DNA of 64,000 nt from Mesostigma viride (taxonomy: Eukaryota > Streptophyta > Mesostigmatophyceae > Mesostigmatales > Mesostigmataceae), in the NCBI GenBank assembly GCA_009746045.1, contig RPFO01000130.1, positions 333,808-397,807 of the forward strand. The letters run 5' to 3'. The translations under genes and the position numbers were made by a program. The notes under the pieces were generated by a model that was given only the letters and a program-made list of their open reading frames with translations, searched no databases and was not told the origin of the DNA. Positions within the stretch are counted from its first letter, which is position 1, and every line of letters begins with the position of its first letter. Positions 1-12,441 of the stretch are shown one piece after another.

Positions 1-1053
1 GGCATATTATTGGCTTACGAGGTGGCGTTGATTTGCTTGCCTAGACTGCGGCGCGCCGACCTGTAGTAGGAACAAATAATCTGCGTGATGAGCTAGCTAG
101 TGTAGTAGTGCACTAAGCTAAAGCGCGTTCTCTGTGACTTGTGAAGCGGAAGGTGAAGGCGGGAAGGACTGAAGATCATCATCAAGAAGGTGAAAGCAAC
201 AGTATATTTGAATAACGACACCTATTTATTCTGATCAAGAATGATAAGGTGGGCCAGCAAACGTCAGTGGTCGTCTGGCACCTATATCGTAGCATATCGA
301 CATCCAGCATGGCTGACACGAATGAAGTCAATGGAACACGATTATGATGTGCGGCCCGATGAAGAATGAGGCCACAATCCGAACTGTCTGACATTACCAT
401 TAGCAAAGAGCGCATTCCTCAAGAAATGGGCAGCATGCAGACCAAATTAACTAACTACATGATGTGGAGTACTCCGTTTTTTACAGGGCTTGCCTGTCGA
501 GCAGGCGGGAGGGAAAGCAATACCATGCAGGAAGAGGAAGGCGACTGTGACGCAAGAAGCAGTGCTGATTGTGCGGGCGGCACTAAAGACAGGCTTGCAG
601 ACCGTTGTAGAGAAACCGACGCCTTTACTGGGTGCTCGCTCATGCCAAGCAACACCTCGGGGCGCTGCTGCTGGGGCGCTGGGCCAAGCGGATCTTCAAA
701 GGGGCCAATCACGACGGAATTTGCCCGCACCTTATGGGGCTCAGCAAGGAGCAGCTGGCGAGGAGCTGTGCGAGGCATTCATTGCGGCCTTTCCAATGCC
801 ATCGACGCCCTTCCATGTCATCGACACCTCGGGCGCAATGGTTATAGTGCGATGCTTGCACTTTTCTGGAAACCATACCATGAACGAAAATGGCTGACGG
901 GCGGGTAGGCTGACGCGGAGTTCAATGCTTTTGCGTCTGAGCCCCTAAATTCGGTCAGACCACTTGCATCGATGCGCCTTCTAAGACGCACTTGCCAGTT
1001 ATAAACTTACGGGCTGCCACGCAGTATAGATCAAAAGTAACGCCGTACCAGCT
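1..1053. other. No gene recognised
   Basis: Several short overlapping ORFs exist between about 366 and 908 in all three plus frames. None shows a motif I recognise and no single frame stands out, so I call nothing here. Confidence 0.4.
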
Positions 1054-2115
1054 ATGACGGACTCAAACAAAGCAAAACGAGGGCTGGAAAAGGAGCTGCA
1101 CAGCTTCCCAGCGCGCCAGCCAAACCCTCTCGCCTCGCCATTGTTCAGCCGACAGGCTTACCCGCCAACCCTCGCAAGCGCCTCGCCTGAGCCCAAGACC
1201 CGGCCAATCGATCGGAAAATGAGCGAGTTCCTCCCCGGCGACCGACGATCTCCTCTCACCGAGTGGCAAGAGTTGTCGCCGCAGGAATGCATTGAGGTTC
1301 TCCAGTTCCTTCGAACAGCGAGCGGAAGCTCTTCGTGCCCAGGAAGGGGCGGCTATCGACTACAATGGGACATGCTGGCTTCTATGCTTTTGAACGAAGT
1401 ACAACAACGGCCTTGATATTCCTGACCACAATTCCAGATCCGCCTCGCGACATCACCAGAACGCTCCGCACCCCGCCCCCGCACAGCCGGCAGCGCCATC
1501 GGTTCCTCCCTCGGCAGATACAATCGCGCAGTGCTGCGAGGAGCACGGTACCCTGGCCGCTGGTTGACCGAGCACTGACATCGCTGAACACCACGCTCAA
1601 CACGGTCGAGGCCGGGTCTCCAACGTGGAAACCAAGGCGTCCACAAGCTACAAACCCCAGTTCACGGCGCTACACCACCACGCGCCAGGCTTCGGAAACG
1701 CATGCTGCACTTGTCTCTCGCCTTAACCAGGTGGAGGGCAAGGGTGGCGGTGTCCGAAGAAGCTTGAGGCCATCCCGCCACCACCGAGCCCTGGCCACAC
1801 AGGTTCCCCAAGATAGCGGAGCAGACGGCCACCATTGCATCCCAGCCACCCCGGCAGGATGCTGGCGATCCTTTCCCGCGCTCGATCTCCTACGCGGACC
1901 TGCTGCGGTTCAGCGACCGGCCTCCACCACGACGGCCATCGCCACAAAAGCTCCAGGAGCGGAGGACCACCGCCAGGCCCAGCAACGGAGGTCACGATCG
2001 CCGCTCGCCGCGAGTGCCGAGTGGTGCTACGTCGCTTCCCCCAGAAGCCAGTGAGACGTCAACCTCTCTTGCTGACGAGCTCAAGAACCAGCTTCTTACC
2101 CCCATGGCCTGGTAA
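1054..2115 (+). pseudogene. Decayed ORF with coiled-coil-like segment, family unknown
   Basis: The reading frame opens at an ATG at 1054 and stays open to about 1416. It then appears to continue through at least two other plus frames to about 2115, where the text LADELKNQLL ends. Pieces such as LTSLNTTLNTVE, HAALVSRLNQVEGK and KIAEQTATIAS have the spacing of a coiled coil, and a basic Pro/Arg-rich stretch follows. This layout resembles the first ORF (RNA-binding, coiled-coil) of some LINE retrotransposons. I see no RRM, zinc knuckle or other diagnostic motif, so the family assignment is only a guess. The frame changes suggest a broken copy, but sequencing indels could also explain them. No adjacent reverse transcriptase is visible; the nearest RT relic lies about 5.5 kb away on the other strand. 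Confidence 0.25.
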
Positions 2116-3829
2116 GCGTGAGGTAGAACTGCGTGGGGTGCCCACGCCTTCCCACTCACGGGACAAGGCGGGCCCCCCCACCAGTTCCTACTCAACCTTC
2201 CCCTTCCCCTGTAGGATAAGCCAGCGGTTCCTCTCTCGTCGCCAAGCGGTTGCACGACCTCACCTGGACGCTGGATGACGACCTCACCCCCGCTCAGCAA
2301 CAGCAGCGACGCGACCTGTGGCCGGAATTACCTCCGTGCCATAAGCAGACCTCCCCAGAAGCCCAAGGTACTGGAGGGGCGGGGGACCTGCATGACAACC
2401 ACAAGAGTGGACGCCCCAGCGGGCTTAGAATAGCAATAGCCTAGCCTTGTAACCATTGGCGTCACTGCCGCTAAGGCAGCCATGCCTAGCTGTGCCAACA
2501 CAACCTAGTCACGTGCCGCAACGCCGGTACACTAACCAGCCATGCCTAGCCTAGTCCTAGTAACAGCCATCTACGCCCTGCTATGTTCAGATACTTGCCC
2601 ACGCCTCCTTGCTATGATATGCTCACATGGGTTCTTATTGCACCCACAGTTGCCGGCATCGTTAGCCTGTCCTTTTCGCTAGCCGCGCCCGATTGCAGCT
2701 GTGCATTGCCTGGCATGAAGGAGACTGGGTCTATCCCGTTCTCCTGTAGTGCACAACAGGATTAAAGCACTTCGGTGCTCCGTGACTCCCCAACGGGAGC
2801 ACGAGTTAATTAATTAATTAATAGTGCATGCATATCTTGAGTTCTACAAATTTATTATCCTTTCCAGTGAGTGTGCATTGATTACTGGTGGTATTGATAT
2901 TAGTTGCTGTTGTCTCGATTTTGAAGAGAAACTATCAAGTTTAAGACCGTTTAGAAACTAGCTTGTAATTTACGTAGTGATGTAATGGACAAGATTCCTT
3001 TCTCCGACGCCGCCAAGCGGCTCGATGAAGACTTCTCTTCACCCTTGACGACGGACTTTGACCCGTGGCGCAAGCAACAACGGCGACGGAGCTGATGCCC
3101 ACCTACCTCCAGCTCCGGAAGACCAAAGCGAGGCAGCCGGTGTACTGGAAGGGGCGCCATCTACGTCGGCACAACCCTGGCAGGCGGACCCCCGCAGGCC
3201 CCACGACTCCAGAGCCCCAGCTGTAGGGGATACAGCAGTAGTAGGTAGAATAGATAGGACCGTGCCATGTTACATGTACGCCTCCTAGAGTACATCTAGC
3301 TAACCACACGCTTTATTTCATCATGTACATGTGTGCCTATGATGTTGCACACTCAGCATTGATGCCTAAGCTCTTATTTAGCTATGTTGTGCCCATGCAG
3401 GGAGTAACGTCTCTTGCGAGACGCCATGCCCTAGGCCTTTTTGTATAGGCTCTTGTGATCTGCCCCCCCATGACAGGCTCCCCCTTCGCTGTGGCATAGC
3501 TTGAAGATCATGGGATGCAAGTGCCCTGACGTGCACTAGAGCAAGGGTCCTTTACATCCCCACCCTTGCAGGAAGTTAGCTTAGGATGTATTGATAGGCC
3601 AAATATGCCCCCTCTCAAGGTATGGTGCTACATAATTACTTCCCAACGGAGTTATGTACAATTCAATTCAATTCAATGGCAATGCCAAGGTCATGCTATA
3701 TATGTCATATGTATAGGCAAAAAGGTATGGAAAAACACCAGCAGACATGCTTGGTTGCTCAGAATGTTGAAAACCCTCAAAAAACCATGCCAAAAAAGGG
3801 GTTTCAACAGTTAGCGTACGCATTAGCGT
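2116..3829. other. Intergenic, no gene recognised
   Basis: AT- and GC-mixed sequence with a short (TTAA)n run near 2806-2822 and an ATTCA run near 3661-3677. Short ORFs here carry no recognisable motif. Confidence 0.4.
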
Positions 3830-3899
3830 ATAATAATTATACACCGCGTATTATACATAAACCTGGGCGCGTTACGACGCGTATCGCGTATGGCCAATC

Positions 3900-4245
3900 T
3901 CTGATAAAGCTGACAATACCGCCGCCAGCGTGCATTCTTATTTATTCTCGCGACGCAAAAATTTCGGATGGACCCGCGCGCGATGGTCATCAATAAATTA
4001 TCGACATTTGCCAAAGCGCACAAACTTAGCGATGAAATATATCATAAACTCATTCGCCTTCAATATTCTTCGCAATTTCTCTGCATTCCGCTTGTTTATA
4101 TTGTCTGAGTTTTTGCCTGAAGCCGTCGCCATGGCCAGTCTCCGCTAGTGGTGGTGCGCGCACTGTTGCACCACTTTTTCAGGTACGGAACGGGTACCGC
4201 GGATTTTTTCGGCGCCAAAAATCGCGCCCGGACCCCTCATTTCAT
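3900..4245 (-). repeat. Dispersed repeat with GGCGCC-core palindrome, minus-orientation copy
   Basis: Reading the minus strand, this segment matches the plus-strand repeat at 52,713-53,225 in the same order. It has the GGCGCC core with flanking A/T runs (about 4206-4222), a GGTACC-containing block, GTGGTGCA, CCATGGC, GAATGCAGAGAAA, and further on TTATTGATGACCATCGC and GAATGCACGC. Sequence similarity is clear by eye but far from identical, so this is an older copy. No coding potential was recognised. Confidence 0.7.
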
Positions 4246-4537
4246 ATATAGGCCCCAATACCTAGTAGTTAATTATGATTTAATTAAAAACAGCCCGGTG
4301 TCTCACTGTCGCTGCGACGGCACCATCAAACACAGCATGACCATAGATACAAGCGGACAAAAAGGTGCCAGCACCAGTTCCATCTACCTGTATTAGTTTT
4401 AACTGGTCTTTGGACCACACGAATGTTTCCCCACAACACGGTAAGCATGCATGGCACTATGGTCTGCTCCCCAAGGGACCTCCTCACACACACCGCACGG
4501 CCGGGGCCCGCTTCCGCAGCAGCTGCAGCAGCAGTAA

Positions 4538-4575
<38 letters not shown>

Positions 4576-4614
4576 TAGTAAGAATTAAGTAAGTAAGTAA
4601 GTAACGTTAAGAAA

Positions 4615-4679
<65 letters not shown>

Positions 4680-4708
4680 GAGTAAGTAAGTAGTAAGTAA
4701 GTAAGTTA

Positions 4709-4745
<37 letters not shown>
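4538..4745. repeat. GTAA/TAAG tetranucleotide microsatellite
   Basis: About 200 bp of GTAA repeats interrupted by a few short variants such as GTAGTAAG, AGTTAAAG and AACGTTAAGAAAT. The minus-strand ORF through it (poly-Leu-Thr-Tyr) is an artefact of the repeat. Confidence 0.95.
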
Positions 4746-4835
4746 CTTGGTGTCGATGATGCGCGCAAAGGCATGCCACGAGTACTATGCTATAATCGTC
4801 GATCATTTAGAAAAAATAATTACACAAAAGTTTAA

Positions 4836-6544
4836 CCCCTAAATGGGTCTGAGATCCTGCCGATAAATCGTCTGGATCTTTCACAATTTTGCAAACCAGA
4901 TCCATCCACCTACCCATATTCCAATGGCTTGTCCTTGGGGGCCAAGCATGTCCATGAGTTGCCCTTCAGGCGTTGTATTCACAACCTCACATATATGCAG
5001 GGTAGGCCATATATAACTGCCGTCAAAGTTCCAGGGGGTCAAGACGCGCGTTTTCATTTTTGTTAGAATTGTGCATTTTGAATTATGTTATAAGACTAGG
5101 CACCTACCACTTCAGGGATGAATAAACAATTAGTTGCTGAACAGTTTGAGCCATTGGGGTCATTCATTTGGGGGTATACAGCAGTTACACCCAGTACAGC
5201 CCATAGGGGTTACCGTTTGGTAAAAAGCAACCAAGGGTGTAAGGGTGGGCATTACTACTACTAATATGGCACCAACCATGCAAACAATTACATTCCTTTC
5301 CACATGATGGGAAAAACATAATCATCATCACACTGCCCACATGGGCCCTATGTGCAGGTGCAAATACCTTGTCCATGCACGTAGGTAACGGTGTACGGAT
5401 TAACCCTACGCCAAAGGGCCATGCATTCTAGGAGGCAGCCACCAACAAAACTAGATGTTGATCCTATTTCAGCCTGCCCTAGCAAACGGATAAAACTAGG
5501 CCTAAGCTGCTAGAGCTTGCCAGGTGATGGCCAGGCACACCTGGTGGCAACATGCTGTTCAATGGGGAAGCTTTTACTTCACCAGTTACGTGCTTATGAT
5601 GCCCAGAGACCAGCCAATGCCTCACACTCATGCAATATGTGTATGGGGAAAATGTAAACAAACATATATGGAGGTATTCAACCTACAGCCTCTTAAAACT
5701 TATCACCATCAAACCCTGTGGCAGGTCAACTGACTCGAGGAAGCATCTAAGAAGGGGTTCTGTTTTAGAAAGGGGCCAAGGCCAGGGTCAAGAAAAGAGC
5801 ATGATAATGCAAAAAGAATGTGCTACACAAGCTAGAACGCTATATTTAAACGTCAAACATCGTAGAAAACGAGCTTAAGCTTACCAGGCTATGGATGGCG
5901 TTACCTTGGCCCAGGCGGTGGCCGCAAAATGCGCATTTCGGCCACACCAAAGTTGTGCAGCATGTCGCTGGATTCGGCGAGTTCTGCGCCACCCTTGCAC
6001 GGTTAACGACTAATAATGTATCATAAAAAGTACAAAGAAACCGATATATCTTAAAATGACGCCCGCGAAAGTATTGCTGTCAACTTTTCTATCGTCGGCC
6101 TGATCGCAGTTTCCAGCAAGAAACGCTGGCGACACCTATAAATCGCATTCCGCGAGCCAGAAATGCCGTATGATCTTTAGGACGTATAAATCAATTATCC
6201 TAGTTTGGTCAGAAAATTCGAACGAAAACGTAAATGCCATGCGTGGGCGCAGCCGCCCATGGCCAGGTCGTCGTTTTTTCCGGAATGCACGTTTGTACGT
6301 TTGAAAAGTTACCCTACCCCTTGTACTTTGACCGGGCCAGAACACCTCTATAACTTTGTCAGAAGTAATACGAAAACCCATTTATACCAGCTTTTAGAGT
6401 ATTTTATAAACTTTCGATCTTTCTCAGCTAAACGTTCCTAATTCTCAATAGTTTTCGCGGCATGTGCGCCGCCCGAGAAGGGCCGATGCATCGCTGGAAC
6501 TCGATTTTTTGGCGGGAAAATCGGCCGCAAGACCATTTGAGGGG
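4836..6544. mobile_element. TTAA-flanked inverted-repeat element (piggyBac-type MITE candidate)
   Basis: Left end reads TTAA then CCCCTAAATGGGTCT. The right end, read on the minus strand, is TTAA then CCCCTCAAATGGTCT. The ends are inverted and match except for two one-base gaps, and TTAA at 4832-4835 and 6545-6548 would be the target duplication. The piggyBac superfamily is known to duplicate TTAA and to have ends starting CCC. The 1.7-kb interior has no transposase-like ORF, so if mobile it would be non-autonomous. The classification rests on the ends only. Confidence 0.5.
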
Positions 6545-6548
6545 TTAA

Positions 6549-7520
6549 ACAAATATTGTCATGCATCCATCCTCCAAACCAATTTAAAAGCACTAATGCG
6601 CTAGTTATAAAAATTCACTTTAGTTAAATTATAACATGCATGACTGATGACTCGGTTGCCGGGACTGGTTCACGACGTTATAGCATGCATTTCATGGACT
6701 GATGGGGTGGGTGGGAGCGCTGGAGCTGAGCCAAACTTTAGCTAATCTATAACCTTAATCTCATCTACAAATCCTAACCTACTCTACTCATTCAAGTGCC
6801 CAAAGGCGCATGTGTACAATGAGTGGTAATATCTTATTACCTCGGGCTGGCTGCCACGGCAAAACACACCAAAAGCGCCATGCAACGTGCAAGCCGCGCC
6901 TTACGTTGCGTGTCGACAGACTACAGTAACCAACTATACTAGCTAGAAGCCAACAAACAGTCTCAACGTTTAACCAACTTTAATTTTAATTAATTTAAAA
7001 TTAAAAGGACAAACCGTGGACTTGGCGGGGTTTTCCCACTTGGGAAGGGCATAAAAAGGTTTTTTCCCCTCCGGGAAAATTTTTTCAGTGGGAGGGGAAC
7101 ATGGGAATGGAATGGATGGTATAACTGTCTAGGTTCCTAGTTACAGGGGTGTGGCACCGCGGCCCGAATCGCTATGAATGCATGCCATAATACTTGGCAC
7201 ACGCGGAGCCCCCACAGGCTTGGGTGGTCTCCTCCATTACTACTTAGCCATCTACCTTGGCCCACCATCCGCCTCCATATTACAGACACCAGGAGCTGCC
7301 CGGGGGTGAGCCCGTCACGTCTAGTGTAAGCACATGTCCATGCCCGAGTCTGATCACGAAAAATGTCCAACGGTGGCGGCCCTGCCGCGGCGCGGCCGGG
7401 GCACGCCAGGTAGGACATATCGCCCAGGCTGGGCGGGCTTGGTGCCAAGCTAGTCTATCTGAGGTATACTACCTATCTGTGCGGGCCAGGTAGCCCGCTA
7501 GGGGCCCCAGGCGCCTGTGC
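6549..7520. other. Intergenic, no gene recognised
   Basis: No convincing ORF. A short run of TTAATTTTAATTAATTTAAAATTAA near 6977-7004 is an AT-rich near-palindrome. Short ORFs from 7137 to 7493 are GC-rich and unrecognised. Confidence 0.35.
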
Positions 7521-7849
7521 CTAATAATGTGGGAAAACATAGGGGCAAATCAGCGTTACAAATCCTCCATTACTAATGTGCAAACCAAAGGGATATGTAA
7601 AAAGGGCCTGGCGCAGCATGCTTGGTGACGGCCGCCGTCGAGTCGTTGCTCCAGCTCCTGCGGTCAGTGCCACCGTCTCGGCGCCGTTTAGGTCAGGATC
7701 GGTCAGAAATGACGACCTTGAAGAGGTCACGCTTGACGATCCGGGATGGCGGGGTTGCTCCACCAGCGGCGGTGTCATGGAGCGTGAGCCCACGCCCATG
7801 CCGATCCGTGTCGTCATGGCGTCCCTCGCAGTCGGGAAGCCAACTGGCC

Positions 7850-8640
7850 GGCAGCTTGAAGCGGCCTGAAGGAGGGTTAGTTGACCCTCGCATCGTCTAA
7901 GAGGCGGACAAGTTGTGGTGGCCTGCCATGCCAGGGCCAGGGCCTCCGTTTGGGGCTGATTCTAGACCAAAACCGCCCGAGCTCTGAGCGCCAGGCAGTC
8001 CAGCCAAAGTTGGGCAGACTCCGGCTTCTCGATGAGGTGATGTCGTCCGGCATAAATGAGGTCAGTTTTAGTACAATTCTGCCCGCTCGGCCCCCCTCCC
8101 CAAAGCCGTTCGTGCCTCGCTAGGCCAGGGGCACGCCGCCCTGCCCACCATGTAGCAAAGCCGAGCACCTTGCCCCCCTGAGCGCATAACATAATACCAA
8201 ACTACGATAATTAAACAGGTACGGCGAAGACGCAACCCTGCCAGACGCCGGTCTGCAGTGCGCATCATTGGCGGCTCCGTAGATTATTTGCCGTTTTGAC
8301 GTGCGCACCGAAAGTGGTTATCGACCCCTCACTTTTACAGCGTGCGGATGACGGTAATCAGGGCCGTGGCCCGACCACCCGCCCAATCGCAGGAGCAGCG
8401 AGCAAGTACAAGCCAGTAGAAGCGTCCCAGAGACAGAATCAAAAGCCTTGATGTAAGTTCGCGAAGATCAGGACTTGGCGGGGAAACTCACCAGGTTGCT
8501 GAGAGAGAGCGATGTCCTCGAAGAGGCGACGCGCCACGAAGCAATGGCCTGACGGTGTTGCCGCCCAGGCGGAAGCCCATCTTGACTTTACCCAGGTGAC
8601 AGTCGAGAGCAGAACGGAGGCGGTGAGGATCATCTACTAC
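7850..8640 (-). pseudogene. Decayed LINE-type reverse transcriptase fragment
   Basis: Read on the minus strand, the pieces fall in RT order across several frames. First comes FVARRLFEDIALSQQPG (about 8500-8545) followed by VLIF.NLHQ.FDSVS (about 8440-8480), resembling the LIFxDLxKAFDSV catalytic block. Next is TGVWQGCV with SPYLFNY (about 8200-8260), resembling TGVRQGCxLSPxLFN. Then comes LIYA followed by bases that, allowing one indel, would give YADDI (about 8040-8060), and then EKPESAQLWLDCL. These are the hallmark blocks of non-LTR retrotransposon RTs. The frame changes at least twice and a stop follows at about 7965, so the copy is dead. No endonuclease, tail or target duplication was identified. 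It may extend to 7521 in an unrecognised frame. Confidence 0.55.
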
Positions 8641-8822
8641 TTATTATTATTAAGTTACTACTAATTACTTAGGCTAATTTGTACCGCATCCGTCTACTAG
8701 ATCAATTGTATCAAGGAGACAACCAGCAACATGATGCCCAGAACTCGAGGAGGAGACTCCGTCCATGGTAGCTCGAAGCATGCCGTATCTTCCTTCGCAC
8801 GCGATTCCGCAAACCCTGCTCC

Positions 8823-10810
8823 TCAGTCCCTCCCCCCCCCGCCCCGGCCCCCCGCCCATCTCCGCCCACACCTCCCCGCCCCTCGCCCTTCCTCTTCCTC
8901 GACTACCTCGTCTCTTCCCACTTCGCCCCGCCCCTCTGCGCCCCCTCGCCCCTCGCCCCCCTCGCCCCCTCGCCCCCCTCGCCCCCTCGCCCCCTCGCCC
9001 CTCGCCCCCTCGGCCCCTCGCCCCCGCCCCTCGCCCCCTCTCGCCCCCTCCCCATCGCTCCCCTCGCCCCTCGCCCTCCCCCTCGCCCCCTCGCCCCTCC
9101 CCCCTCGCCCCCTCGCCCCCTCGCCCCTCGCCCCCTCGCCCCCTCGCCCCTCGCCCCCTCCCCCCTCGCCCCCTCGCCCCCGCCCCCTCGCCCCCTCCCC
9201 CCTCGCCCCCTCGCCCCTCGCCCCCTCGCCCCCTCGCCCCCTCGCCCCCTCCCCCCTCGCCCCCTCGCCCCTCGCCCCCTCGCCCCGCCCCTCGCCCCCT
9301 CGCCCCTCCCCCTCGCCCCTCGCCCCCTCCCCCTCGCCCCTCGCCCCTCGCCCCCTCGCCCCTCGCCCCCTCGCCCCCTCGCCCCTCGCCCCCTCGCCCC
9401 TCGCCCCTCGCCCCCTCGCCCCCTCGCCCCCTCGCCCCCTCGCCCCTCGCCCCCTCGCCCCCTCGCCCCCCTCGCCCCCTCGCCCCTCGCCCCCTCGCCC
9501 CTCCCCCCCCCCTCGCCCCTCGCCCCTCGCCCCCTCGCCCCTCGCCCCCTCGCCCCTCGCCCTCGCCCCTCGCCCCCTCGCCCCCTCGCCCCCTCGCCCC
9601 CTCGCCCCTCGCCCCCTCGCCCCCCCCCCCCTCGCCCCCCCGCCCCCCCGCCCCCCCGCCCCCCCCGCCCCCCCGCCCCCCCGCCCCCTCGCCCCCTCGC
9701 CCCGCCTCGCCCCTCCCCCCCCCCCCGCCCCCGCCCCCCCGCCCCGCCCCCGCCCCCGCGCCCCTCCGCCCCCCGCCCCCTCGCCCCCTCGCCCTCGCCC
9801 CTCGGCCCTCGCCCCTCGCCCCCTCGCCCCTCGCCCCTCCGCCCCCTCGCCCCCGCCCCCCGCCCCCCGCCCCCCGCCCCCCCCCCCCCGCCCCCCCGCC
9901 CCCGCCGCCCCGCCCCCCGCCCCCCCGCCCCCCGCCCCCCGCCCCCCGCCCCCCCCGCCCCCCGCCCCCGCCCGCCCCCCGCCCCCTCGCCCCCGCCCCC
10001 TCGCCCCCTCGCCCCCGCGCGCCCCCTCGCCCCTCGCCCCCTCGCCCCTCGCCCCTCGCCCCCTCGCCCCCTCGCCCCCTCGCCCCCTCGCCCCTCGCCC
10101 CTCGCCCTCGCCCCTCGCCTCCCCCTCGCCCCCTCGCCCCCTCGCCCCGCCCTCGCCCCCTCGCCCCCTCGCCCCCCTCGCCCTCGCCCCCTCGCCCCCT
10201 CGCCCCCTCGCCCCCTCGCCCCCTCGCCCCTCGCCCCCTCGCCCCTCGCCCCTCGCCCCCTCGCCCCTCGCCCCTCGCCCCCTCGCCCCCTCGCCCCCTC
10301 GCCCCCTCGCCCCCTCCCCCTCGCCCCTCGCCCCTCGCCCCTCGCCCCCTCGCCCCTCGCCCCCTCGCCCCTCCCCCTCGCCCCTCGCCCCTCGCCCCTC
10401 GCCCCCTCGCCTCGCCCCTCGCGCCCCTCGCCCCTCGCCCCCTCGCCCCTCGCCTCCCCTCCCCCTCTCCCCTCTCCTCTCCCCTCTCCCCTCTCCCCTC
10501 TCCCCCTCTCCCCTCTCCCCCTCCCCCTCTCCCCTCTCCTCCCCCTCTCCCCCTCTCCCCTCTCCCCCTCTCCCCTCTCCCCCTCTCCCCCTCTCCCCTC
10601 TCCCCCTCGCCCCCTGACTCCCCCTCTCCCCCTCTCCCCCTGACTCCCCCTCTCCTCCTCTCCCCTCTCCCCTCTCCCCTCTCCCCCTCTCCCCTGAGTC
10701 TCCCCCTCTCCCCCTCTCCCCCTCTCCGGCGGCCCCTCTCCCCTCTCTCCCCCCCCTCCCCCCCCTCTCTCTCTCTGTCTCACACTCTCTCTTTCTCTCT
10801 CTCTTGTTGA
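8823..10810. repeat. 2-kb C-rich degenerate satellite (CCCCTCG / CCCCCG / CTCCCC)
   Basis: One strand is almost only C, T and G. From 8823 to about 10,450 the unit is CGCCCCT or CGCCCCCT. In the middle (about 9610-10,010) T is lost and runs of CCCCCCG dominate. From about 10,450 to 10,740 it becomes CTCCCC and CTCCCCT. It ends in a CT run (to about 10,805). The long ORFs on both strands (Pro/Ser/Leu/Arg and Gly/Glu/Arg) are low-complexity artefacts. The minus strand is G4-forming in principle and the plus strand i-motif-forming. Confidence 0.95.
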
Positions 10811-12020
10811 TGAACGTAAACCTAGTACTGTATTGCATGAAATGCCAAGCAATCAATACCTGCTTTCACGTTCATGTCTCACATTATTACCTACTCTCGA
10901 TCAACCATTATTGACAGTCTTCAGTGCTGCTAAGTATGTAACACTAGCACTTTATTATCACATCATCATATCCAAGTCTGGCTGGCCAAACAAGAGAAAA
11001 TACATAAGAGACTGTAGATCACTTGTACCTAAGTTGCCGGTCTGCAGAAGTTGTCGACGCGGGCCGCTGGGCCGCGCTTCTGTTACATGTATCACGTTCT
11101 GCATGAGCATGCACCAAAACAGGACAGCAGCGGCCATTGAAGTTATTTGCATAGTTAACCAAATATTAATGGATTTTATTTTATTAGTTACATACATATT
11201 TGGAACAATGATAGTTATTTACTTACTTAGCCAGTCAATCAATGGCTGCGTACAGTCGTGCTACATAATGCTGCCATGCGGTTGCGTGCACAATGCTGGC
11301 AGCACACTGTATAAATGGCAATTCAACTGATAATATGTGTCGAGGGTAGCGTGAAAACTGTCATGATTTGTATTTTTCCAGGCCACGTGCAGGCAAAACG
11401 ACCGTGATGCTGCATTAGATACGTACGTGGTCCAAGATACTTGAGGGGCCACAATTTTATGTGTTCGACAGAATTATTTCCTACAAATTTGTACTTGGCG
11501 CTGGGCCGGCCGAGAGATACTTAGTATTTCAGTACATACTGTACCACATGCGTATTTCGTTCGCCATGATTTGTTGTGGATCCGCGTTTCACGCAAACCA
11601 CATCGTACAGACCTGCCTAGGAGGCGTGACGCCTTTGTGCTCACCTGCTGTACTTTGCGCACGCTGTTTCAAGGACTTTTTGTTAATGTCATGCGAATTG
11701 TTAATGTCATGCGAAGCATAAATGACTGATGGAGTTAATTGTTAACGTCATGCGAAGCATAAATGACTGATGGAGTACTCATGTTGCGCCGCGCCACTTT
11801 TTGCGCTGCATGGCGCCGTCGAACATGCATGTTGTTTGCGTGTTCAACATATTTGTACATACGTAGGTACACCTCCTAGACTTGGCTCGTCCTGAGCCGT
11901 AGATGTCCAATCAACGGCTACAGAATGTAATCTAGTGTTTTTGCCTTGTGGAAGGCGGCCTAGTAGTAAGGCAACGACCACGCTTACCTAGCTTGTTTTT
12001 CTTTGCATCTTGTTTCGTTT
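10811..12020. other. Intergenic, no gene recognised
   Basis: A 165-codon plus ORF ends at 11,330 but has no recognisable domain and looks like chance. The segment also holds the short duplication listed separately. Confidence 0.35.
11692..11777. repeat. Short direct duplication
   Basis: A ~40-bp unit containing GTTAAYGTCATGCGAAG and CATAAATGACTGATGGAGT occurs twice head to tail. A partial third copy of its start (TGTTAATGTCATGCGAA) lies just upstream. Confidence 0.8.
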
Positions 12021-12130
12021 AAGTGGCCAGCCGGAGCGGCTGCTTAGGTTTAGCGGGCAAGTGTTCCAAGAGCGTCATTGGTGGATTACTTGGGGAACTT
12101 GGGTTTGAATCCCCGCAAAACTCCAACCTC

Positions 12131-12440
12131 ACGTTCAGATTTCCAAATCTCAAGTAAAGTTTGGCGGAAATTTCTGAACGGGGCCAGTTGATGAGCAGCA
12201 TTCCTCCGGACGAATGAATTGCGTTCCATACTTGCGCAAAATTTTGAAAGGTAGCTTGCGTGCAGCCCTACTAAAATTTGCACGGACGTTCAGATTTCCA
12301 AATCTCAAGTAAAGTTCGACGGAAATTTCTGAACGGGGGTAGTTGGCGGACAGCGTTCCGCCGGACGAATGAAATGCGTTCCATACTTGCGCAAAATTTT
12401 GAAAGATAGCTTGCGTGCAGCCCTACTAAAATTTGCGCGA
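12131..12440. repeat. Two tandem ~155-bp units inside the MITE
   Basis: Units start ACGTTCAGATTTCCAAATC at 12,131 and 12,286. Both end with the same GCAGCCCTACTAAAATTTG block. Confidence 0.85.
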
Positions 12441-12441
12441 A

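Noticed and set aside
4585-4806. Minus-strand Leu/Thr/Tyr ORF
   Set aside because: Artefact of the GTAA repeat.
8823-10450. C-rich tract as a telomere
   Set aside because: The unit CGAGGGG does not match TTTAGGG or other known telomere repeats, units vary in length, and it is flanked by ordinary sequence on both sides.
8731-10856. Very long ORFs on both strands (628-681 codons) rich in Pro/Ser/Arg or Gly/Glu/Arg
   Set aside because: They lie entirely in the C-rich satellite, which lacks stop codons in several frames. Composition alone explains them.
10833-11330. 165-codon plus-strand ORF
   Set aside because: No motif, unusual composition, and no splice or promoter support.
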